Assembly: GCA_963921195.1 (NCBI GenBank)
Contig: OY992536.1
Coordinates: 285,901,530 to 285,965,529 of the forward strand
Source of the DNA: Pegoplata infirma
Lineage: Eukaryota; Arthropoda; Insecta; Diptera; Anthomyiidae
DNA: 64,000 bases
Direction: 5' to 3'
A model generated the notes under the pieces. The model did not search any database. It saw only the letters and a program-made list of their open reading frames with translations, and had not been told where the DNA came from. Shown in pieces: positions 57,901-64,000 of this stretch; the first letter of the stretch is position 1, and the number at the start of each line of letters is the position of its first letter. The translations under genes were made by a program, and so were the position numbers.

Positions 57901-58185
57901 TCAAAAATTCGAGAAATCGTTCGTAAAAATCTTGAAAAATCTCACGAAATTAACAGCAGGCAATACAACCTGCGCTCACGAGTAATTGATTATGCGGTAG
58001 GTGAAGAGGTTTTAAAGCGGAATTTCGTTCAAAGCAAAGCTTCGGATAGGTTTAACGCCAAACTGGCTAAAACATTTATCAGGGCGAGGGTTCGAAGAAA
58101 AATCGGAAGCTCGTGTTATGAGTTAGAAGATGAAAAGGGTAAAATACTAGGCGTTTATCATTCAAAAGACCTACAACCAGCATAA
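54901..58185 (+). CDS. pol: Pol polyprotein: protease, reverse transcriptase, RNase H, integrase
   Basis: The frame is open from 54859 and overlaps gag by ~90 bp in the -1 frame, so Pol is probably made by frameshifting; numbering here starts at 54901. Protease: LLDSGAS with Asp106. RT: Asp334 in SLDLKDAFWQI and YLDD at 397-400. RNase H: Asp546 (CDAS), then TEQECLAAV and TDHASLRWL, ending in NVVPDALSR. Integrase: zinc site H751, H758, C788, C791; catalytic Asp821 (FVDLVGPF), Asp881 (SDNGSQF) and Glu916 (ACERVN) with 34 residues between the last two. The C-terminus (~1000-1094) is basic. All catalytic residues are present and there is no internal stop. No chromodomain or envelope is seen. Confidence 0.95.
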   Translation: MFQSQPVGSETAQPKINTTKPTNNIRLDNKPKLRPLKPYHERLAEYNAARIKIFGESRSSNRARNYWHEIKQKKRNVISAISTIQGDVRPYANVKLLNKTVLGLLDSGASCSCIGSDFVKEIEENKIKELNCSLKTADGRKQQVLGVVSLNVTYNGKTEIVEFYIVPSLDQNIILGWNFWEIFGFSKCIGMINEVSLASPDSHDLTVKQRQLLISAIKAFPSFEDKGLGRTALVEHSIDVGNTKPIKQRHFPISPAVEKLVGEEIDRMLKMGVIEESSSSWSSPVVLVKKPGKVRLCLDSRKVNAVTVRDAYPLPHIEGILSRLPRAQFISSLDLKDAFWQIPLDMNSRDKTAFTVPNRPLYQFTVMPFGLCNAPQTMCRLMDKVIPYNLRERVFVYLDDLLLISEDFRSHIDLLYEVAHHIRKAKLTINIGKSNFCLKHVKYLGYVVGNGTLQTDPDKVSAVVDYPPPKSVRELRRFLGMTGWYRRFIANFAEISHPLTELLKKSKSFNWTDDAQKAFENLKNKLTTAPVLINPNFSQPFIINCDASQNGVGAVLAQKAEDGSEVPVAFMSQKLNGAQRNYSVTEQECLAAVLAVKKFRPYVEGQDFTIITDHASLRWLMTQTDLSGRLARWSLKLQSFVFKIEHRKGSANVVPDALSRVEYPDEIYDIKVAAESCADIDLESSEFESEPYLNLREQLQACPTKYPDFKVLGKFIYHRTEFYNGIPEDENNTWKLLVPENLRLSVLQKAHDLPVSAHSGVTKTIEKIRRFFYWPGLYRSVRSYVLNCSICKETKHPTKVLRPPMGKHFSVERIFQRIFVDLVGPFPRSKNGNIGILVVLDQVSKFSFLYPVRKFTSKIIINYLRDHVFNVFGVPEFLTSDNGSQFKSSDFTQFLKHYGVKHLCTAVYSPQSNACERVNRSVNAALRAYIKSDQRDWDCHLSSINAALRNTVHQSTGHNPYFVVFGQHMVTHGDNYELLRNLDMIEEGHIMDDGKRHDNLSKIREIVRKNLEKSHEINSRQYNLRSRVIDYAVGEEVLKRNFVQSKASDRFNAKLAKTFIRARVRRKIGSSCYELEDEKGKILGVYHSKDLQPA

Positions 58186-58242
58186 ACTAAAAAGCCTTTT
58201 TCCAGATTTTTCACCATTCTTTAAATGTTTCAAAACCTGTTT
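58186..58242 (+). other. Gap between pol and 3' LTR, no recognisable polypurine tract
   Basis: 57 bp. The bases next to the LTR (TTTCAAAACCTGTTT) are mixed, not purine-rich; the only purine run (AAAAAG) lies ~45 bp away. Confidence 0.7.
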
Positions 58243-60407
58243 TGTGAAGGCTCCTATTTTTTCTTATCCTCGCAGGAAAATTATAAAAATTTTTGTAATG
58301 GTTTCCTTCCAGTTATTTACAAATTTGATTGGATATTTAAAAAAATAACGGCCTTGATTCAAAAATGTACATACTACATTTTTCTATATACAACCATGTA
58401 CATAATAAACTACGATGGCTAATTTTCACCACACCTCTTTTTACTTATGTACTTATACTCAATTGTCAACTCCCTCATTTCCGTTATTAATCTTGATCAG
58501 TAAAGTTGATGCTAATCTAAGTGTGTAATAAAATTAAAGAAATTATAAAAATTTACAGCGTGGTTTACTAAACATTAGTTAAATCAGCGTAAACTTTAGC
58601 CGATTAAATCCGTGTCTATTTTTCAAAATAGCAGAGGTAATTATAGCATGGGTGAAAATAATCATAGTGTAGTAATTGATTCCAGTTTAATTTTTGACAA
58701 AAATAGGTTTTTGAAATAAAATTATCGCAGTTGTTGCATTTCACGTGTTGGGATAAATTTGCAAAGTAGAGGATCCATTCGAGTAACTACATCATTACCC
58801 TCTTGGTAAAAGCGGAATATCAATACCAACTGGTGGCAGCAGTTGGTGAAATTCCGAGAGGAACGCTCCAGTGGAATTCCGTGACATACATACGTTCCGT
58901 AACATACATGTGCGATAAAGGGTTCCCCCCGCAACAACTTAAAGTGTCCGGATTTTTTTTTTATCAAACAAAAGTTTAAGCGGCTCGAGTAAATTAAAAT
59001 TCCAATTAGTGAATTCTATTTAATGGCGGTGCCATATCAATGAAAGTTACACCGACCACCTTTACTATTGTCTATCGTGGTCAGATATCGAATTCTCATC
59101 ATTATATTTTATACGACATCATCAATCAATTAAATTTAAATATTATTAGGAAGTTGGTTTAAATCCGTTTGTAAAGTGGCACATGGTACATTTTGGTTCA
59201 CCAACTAATAATACCTATTTTGGTACTATAGGGCTTTATGTGGGAGATAAAAAGAATTAAAGCATAAGCAACAAATTCATTTACTTGAAGGAGCAACAAC
59301 AAAAATTACATTTTAATTATTACAGCATTACGTCGTTAGGATCATCAATGTTAGCGCTAGCATCGAGGGATACTCATTTTGTAAGTAACGAATGAAACTA
59401 AAACAATTATTACATTAGAAAAAAAAAAAAAAAACATTTTTTTTGTCGCTCATTCCACGTAAACAAAAGAAAAAATCATAAAATATAAATCCCTGCATTC
59501 GGCACTGTAACTTAATTACAACAGTATTTAAAATACATTTTTCCCACTATAAGTGAATCAAATTTCTAAATTTATATTAAAATTCTACATGTCCTTATCT
59601 AATGCTAATTATATTTAAGCAAAACTCCATTTTTTTATTATTTTGCCAAATTTTTGTTGTTGGTGTGATCATATGATCATTTTTACATAAACATATTTAC
59701 ATAAACATAAATATGCTATTTTTGATTGGTTAAAGAAATTTTATGTAAAATTATCTTCTTTTATTATTTACATTATTTTCTATTCTTTCTAACCAACATA
59801 AATCACTATATTGTAGTAATAATACCAACTTAATAGTGTAGGGTATGTATATATACCAAAACAATTGGTTCAATTTCAGTTGTTCCTATTTAGTTAAGTT
59901 TGTTATGAATTATTTTTAAACAGTAATTTTTTTTAAGAAAATATGGATAACTAAAATAAATAAATAACATGTGAATAAGAAGTTGATGGGCTAAAATTTC
60001 TTTATGGAGGGCAAGGAGATTCATTAAAGTGTATTCCTGCATGGTTGGGTATGGGAGAGTATACGAGACAATAACAACGCGTCTCACCCGCCAAACTTCT
60101 TTTCTTCTCACTTAATATTTTTTCTGTGTAATTTTTTTTTTATTATTTCGGTAACATCAAAAATAAATATTCAATATTAAATTAGTAGTCATTATGACGT
60201 TGATCTAGCTATAGTCAGAGAATTTAACCCTTTTTGTCCCTTAAAATAAATTATTTTTTTTTATAAGTGCATGAAATTATTAATTTTGTTGTACACTCTT
60301 GATTGTTAATTTTGGCCGGCAAGATCCCACCCTACAAAGCGACGAGCTATGACCAGGTAACCAGCTAGCATGCACTATTGCTTGCCAACTTCAAGAGGTC
60401 TATTACA
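58243..60407 (+). repeat. 3' LTR (2165 bp)
   Basis: Same length and, in every stretch compared, the same sequence as the 5' LTR, including its A-run of 16 near 59417. Ends ATTACA followed by the CGAT duplication. It contains the second copies of the TATA box, initiator and AATAAA. Confidence 0.95.
59955..59960 (+). terminator. Predicted polyadenylation signal in 3' LTR
   Basis: AATAAA about 77 bases downstream of the predicted R start (59878); the natural position for 3'-end formation of the genomic RNA. Confidence 0.5.
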
Positions 60408-61019
60408 CGATGCCTTTTAAATTTCAGCCAAATCGGTCCAGTCGTTCAAAAGTTATTACAAAGCCGTGAATTCCAGATTAGTTTCACCTTAAATTCACGT
60501 GTTGAAAACCCGTTAAACATGTTTAAAAACATTAGTAAGTCACAAAAATATTTTACAAGGTATTTTTGTCACTCAAAAATATTTTTACACTAAAACAAAA
60601 AAAAAATACACTCAAAAAAAAATTTACATTAAAAAAAAAAATTAGTAAATTATTTTTTTTTTTTCAAAAATTACTAAAAAAAGTTTTTTTACACAAAATA
60701 AAATATTTCTAACCAAAAATGTTATTTTTTTCACGTTAGAAAATTTGCTATCACTTAAAAAGGGCATTGTGGAGGGTACTCATAGATTCGGCCAAGTCGA
60801 ATTTAACTTTTCTACTTGTTTAAATTAAAATAAAAACAATAAAATAAAAACTAAACAAAAAAAATTTTGGTACAATTGGGGTCGAAAAAGTACAATTTTG
60901 TGAGCTCGTTGGTACAATTTTGATGTACTCATTTTGCAACCCTGCTGTAGACCATATGGAGTTCCAATGTGAGGACCCTACGAGCCCCAATATATGGGGT
61001 CCGCCCATGAGTATGTGCG

Positions 61020-61340
61020 TACACTATTAAAGGGTCGCTATTGATTTTGATCCAAAATTTTGGTCAGAATCGCTCTATCTAGCTTAGTTTTCGAGATATG
61101 GGAATGGGGTCTTGAGAAATTTTATCATGAAATAACTCGAAAACTATAACTCGGAGGGTTTTTGGGTCTTCGGCGGTCATATTCTACAAGTTAAGGACTA
61201 CAAAAATGCCTTTAGAATTTTTTTTCGCATCTGCAGTATTTGCAGAGTTATAGGCATTTGAAAATTCCGCGAAAATCGAAATTTGGATTTAAAGTTAGGG
61301 TCTCATGGGGTCTCCAGATGGGGCCCCAGGTGGGGTCCCC
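61020..61340 (+). repeat. 'TTGATCCAAAA' core repeat
   Basis: 'GGGTCGCTATTGATTTTGAT', 'CTATCTAGCTTAGTTTTCGA', 'CTACAAAAATGCCTTTAG' and repeated GGGGTC words match 13040-13260 and 35540-35680. It lies in the body of the level-1 element. Confidence 0.6.
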
Positions 61341-61876
61341 AAAATACCTTAAGTATTTTTTCCTTAAGTTAAGTAAATTCTTTCTTAAACTGATGAAGAT
61401 ATGGATTTAAATAAAGTCAATGAAATCAATAAAATAAAGATTACCTTTTTCTTAAATTAAAACAAAAGTTGATTAAATTAAAGAAAATGCGTTTTGGAAT
61501 TAAAGATTGGTACTTATTTGATTTAAGGTCTTGCAAATGTCTATACTATTTTTAAGTAAATTACGTACTTATTTATTTTTTTTGCACACAATTTAATTTT
61601 TTTTTCTTTTAAGTAAAACAATATTTTTGAATAAACCCTTTTTTTAAATGCATTCAATTCGCCATAAATGTAAAAAATATTTAACTTAATTTAAATTAAG
61701 GAAAACTTTTGTGCTTTTTTTAATTATTTGCATGTACTATCTTCAAGTTTATTTTCTTTGTTTTAAGTAAAACCACCTTATATTAAGATAAGTTGAAGTA
61801 AATTAAAAAAAAAATTGTTTACTTAAATTAATAACAGTGTTTGTTTAATTTCAGTATAGTTAGTTTTTTCAGTGTA

Positions 61877-62339
61877 GTTAGTTTTCCTCAGATTATAGCA
61901 TGACCACAATCTTCTACTGACCGTGCTCGTTGTTAGCCTTCTCCACTTTCTGTGATCAAAACGTTTTCGAGATATCGCTATTTGAAATTTGCAGAAAATT
62001 TTTTTCCCCACCGTCAAGATATTTAAAAAAAATTAAAAACTGAATCTGAATAATAAGAAAGAGTTTGAGACGCGATGTTAAGGTGTATTTCAATGTGTTC
62101 TGAAATTTTCAGAGATATTTTTTGCCTTGTTTTCGAGGAAATTTTTTTTTGAACATTGCACAATGCTCATATTTTACAATAATAGGTTATATTATGTATG
62201 CGTATGAGTAATATTAACTCTTGAGAAACGTTTAAAATAGAGATGAGATCGTAGGTGAGTTTTTTTTACAATCACGCTCACGAAGGAAACATTTAAATCA
62301 CGCACGATCTTTTATTTTACACAATGTTTTCAACCGCTA
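61877..62339. other. Non-coding stretch
   Basis: No gene recognised. 'TTTTACAATCACGCTCACG' and 'CACGCACGATC' (~62265-62310) resemble 28178-28212. Confidence 0.4.
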
Positions 62340-63180
62340 CACAGTGCCACATTTGGCCAATCTAGGACGACAAAAATCCAATTTTATTTATATTGACTAG
62401 AAATTCAGTGTAAATGTTCGTTTTGACTTCAAAAACAACATTATGAAAAATATGGGAGGCCAGTTAACGGCCACGCCCACTTTTTAAAAAATTTTTAATT
62501 TTGGTTGTAATTTCTTTAAACGTGGTACATATACTCTCAAGGACTGTAGAAATAATATCGCAAAAAAAGGGGGCGGTCAGACAACTGCCACGCCCACTTT
62601 TTAAAAATGTGTTTAAAAAATATGTAAAAACAAGGTTTACGTATCGTCCCACTGTAGTCGTCGTCGCAGACGGTCGCAAAAGTTAGCCGTTGAAATAAGT
62701 ACTATGGATATTGGTCAATATGTCTGAAAAAGTCCGGCGACCAATAGAGACCAAACACAAAAGTTCTATTCCATCAAAAAAAAACAAATTTATAATTTTC
62801 TTTTCAAAAATTTTTATTATGTTAAAAATTTAATAAAAAATAGAAAAAATGGTTTCAAAAAAGAAGAAAAGATATGGCTTAAAGCCTTTAAATATCCTTT
62901 AAAATTACCAAAAAAGAGTGTATAAATATCTTTTTTTGTTAAAAAGTTACAACCGTTTAAAATCGACTTAATTAATGCAAAATAATGAACACTACTTTCT
63001 GGATTTTACAAGATGCAACTTTATGCACCCACATCTTAATAACGAATAGAATTATAGTTCTTATATGAGTATTTCCGTGTTATTAGGAATGTTTTATAAT
63101 ACATACAAACAAATCATAAAAATCGGGGAACTTTTTTTTTTGATTTTTGTCGTGCTAGATTGGCCAAATGTGGCACTGTG
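62340..63180. mobile_element. Transib-like MITE with RSS-like ends, copy 2 (841 bp)
   Basis: Same ends as copy 1: CACAGTG, 23-bp spacer, ACAAAAATC (left 62340-62378; right 63142-63180). A perfect 5-bp duplication CGCTA flanks it (62335-62339, 63181-63185). The interior follows copy 1 throughout (GGCCACGCCCACTTTTT, GGGGGCGGTCAGA, CGCAGACGGTCGCAAAAG), with scattered substitutions. No transposase. Confidence 0.9.
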
Positions 63181-64000
63181 CGCTAGGCCGATATCGCTAA
63201 AATGCTACATCAGCCTGTTCAAAGCATCAACAAGTATCCTCTGTTTGATTCAGATGCAACTTTTTATCAAAGTTTATCAATAAGATAAAAATGTTTCTGT
63301 ATTTCAGTGACCTTGTGATCAACTCAGTTTTTAGTAGAATGACACGTTTTGTTGTTAGAACAAAAATATTTTCGGAAGCTATGACCATATCGTCACCTAA
63401 AAACCAAAAGGCCCTAACTAACATTTTATTAATTTTACAGGAGAAGCATGAATTATATTTTAAATTTGTTAATAACTTACAAGGAATGTCTCCCTAGTGT
63501 CACCCGCGGATCTTTATGGAATTGGTTCTATTTTGTGGATCAGATAATATAACGGGACACGTATTTTTTTAGCAGCCCAAATTCATATTTAGAGGGTAAA
63601 AAGGAGGAGGGAAGACAAGGCCATTTTTCAGTTTTTTTCGTTTATCTCCTATATTATGCAAAGAAACCTAGTCATGTTGTATACCAAATGAAAGGTCTTT
63701 AGGAAACCTATCTACGTGTGCTAAGAACGTGACCAAACATGCTCAACTTTTTGTCATATTGAGTAAAATACCAAAATTTTTGGGACATTTTAGTTAATAA
63801 GTCAAAAAATATTAATTTCTTTGGCCCGTTGTTAGCACCACGAGATAGGTATTTTTAATACCTTTAATCTGATACTACACGTGCCTATATTAATTGTGTT
63901 TAAATAGGCGTAAATAGTAAAAAACTGAAAAAGTTTAATTTCCCCCATACAAATCCCCCTAAAAATGAGTTTGGGCTGCGTGTCGAATTAATTTTCGTTT
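63181..64000. other. Unassigned sequence at the window end
   Basis: No gene is recognised. A 68-residue open frame (63291-63497, plus) has a more protein-like composition than most in the window but no domain I recognise. It is preceded by TTTCTGTATTTCAG, a possible splice acceptor (ending ~63307). Similarity to a transposon or a host exon cannot be decided by eye. Confidence 0.3.

Larger units (their letters stand above)
50645..60407 (+). mobile_element. Complete Ty3/gypsy-type LTR retrotransposon (9763 bp)
   Basis: Two 2165-bp LTRs (offset 7598) begin TGTGAAGG and end TATTACA. CGAT is duplicated at 50641-50644 and 60408-60411. A tRNA-Lys-type PBS, a gag frame and a pol frame with domain order PR-RT-RNase H-IN define it as Ty3/gypsy (Metaviridae). 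No env frame exists: only 57 bp separate pol from the 3' LTR. All frames are open and the LTRs agree wherever compared, so the copy may be recent and competent, though that cannot be shown from sequence alone. Confidence 0.95.
50328..60821 (+). mobile_element. mini-me / Helentron-like element split by the LTR element (level 3)
   Basis: Left part 50328-50644: TATACCCTCCACTCTAGTG, 'TAAGTTTGTCATTCCGTTTG', 'CCCCATAAAGTATATATATT', (GTCC/GTCT)n at 50463-50485. Right part 60408-60821: 'CAGCCAAATCGGTCCAGTCG', short TACACTCAAAAAAAAA runs, tail 'TTGTGGAGGGTACTCATAG', 'CGGCCAAGTCGAA', 'TTCTACTTGTTT'. Same family and similar size as the minus-strand copy at 6195-7362. Confidence 0.85.
49621..60944 (+). 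mobile_element. hAT-like non-autonomous element (level 2 of nest)
   Basis: Ends CAGGGTTGCAAAA and its inverse TTTTGCAACCCTG. 8-bp flanks CTGCAGAC (49613-49620) and CTGTAGAC (60945-60952) differ at one base, as for a hAT duplication. Subterminal GGTACAATT repeats occur near both ends. Its own sequence is about 830 bp; the rest is the mini-me-like element and the LTR retrotransposon inserted later. Confidence 0.8.
49369..61874 (+). mobile_element. Outermost TA-flanked CACTGAAAA element (level 1 of nest)
   Basis: Starts CACTGAAAAAAAAATTACC (TA before it at 49367-49368) and ends TTTTTTCAGTG (TA at 61875-61876). Its own sequence, 49369-49620 plus 60945-61874, contains the 'TTGATCCAAAATTTTGG' and 'CTATCTAGCTTAGTTTTCGA' words of the 12.9 and 34-36 kb repeats, plus AAGTAAATT-rich ends. 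The two ends are rather diverged inside, so the outer limits are moderately certain. Confidence 0.5.

Noticed and set aside
58186..60407. Possible env gene downstream of pol
   Set aside because: Only 57 bp separate pol from the LTR, and the LTR has no plus-strand frame of sufficient length.

Overview
The window looks like nuclear DNA of a true fly (Diptera, probably a calyptrate such as a blowfly or house-fly relative). The evidence is very high A+T content, several mini-me/Helentron-like repeats with a (GTCY)n tract and TATACCC/GGGTATA ends, fly-type non-LTR and Penelope remnants, and a Ty3/gypsy element whose primer-binding site fits fly tRNA-Lys. No intact single-copy host gene is visible. 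The sequence is probably intergenic or deep intronic and was built mostly by layers of nested mobile elements. The only long, intact reading frames belong to one LTR retrotransposon.

Layout. 1-5.8 kb: a foldback element with ~310-bp repeats in its arms, a small TA-flanked element and a dead non-LTR retrotransposon. 6.2-10.8 kb: a mini-me-like element, then a foldback whose arms are a 21-bp minisatellite, split by another dispersed repeat. 11-15.7 kb: minisatellites and small inverted-repeat elements. 15.7-17.1 kb: non-repetitive sequence. 17.1-22.8 kb: inverted-repeat elements including a nearly perfect ~2-kb palindrome. 22.9-29.1 kb: non-LTR 3' end, minisatellites, three mini-me-like copies (one holding a MITE) and a foldback. 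29.7-36.3 kb: an 812-bp MITE with a nested ~1.06-kb element, non-repetitive DNA, and a non-autonomous hAT inside an older repeat. 36.3-38 kb: AT-rich non-repetitive DNA. 38-43.6 kb: a stack of nested elements including a Transib-like MITE with RSS-like ends. 43.6-46.7 kb: a Penelope 3' end with a GIY-YIG domain, hammerhead-like motifs and two histone-H1-like remnants. 48-49 kb: a foldback holding a PIF/Harbinger-like MITE. 49.4-61.9 kb: a four-deep nest (TA-flanked element > hAT-like > mini-me-like > Ty3/gypsy). 62.3-63.2 kb: a second Transib-like MITE.

The LTR retrotransposon (50645-60407) has two 2165-bp LTRs, a CGAT target duplication, a tRNA-Lys PBS, a Gag that starts with a RING-H2 finger, and a Pol with protease, RT, RNase H and integrase in the -1 frame relative to Gag. 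LTRs of equal length with no difference found where they were compared by eye point to a recent insertion. The main points of interest are the RING finger on Gag, the Transib-like MITEs whose ends read as heptamer-23-nonamer V(D)J-type signals, the empty sites preserved in opposite arms of foldbacks, and the paired Penelope-end/H1-fragment modules. All calls were made by eye; homology statements come from motif recognition and were not searched.
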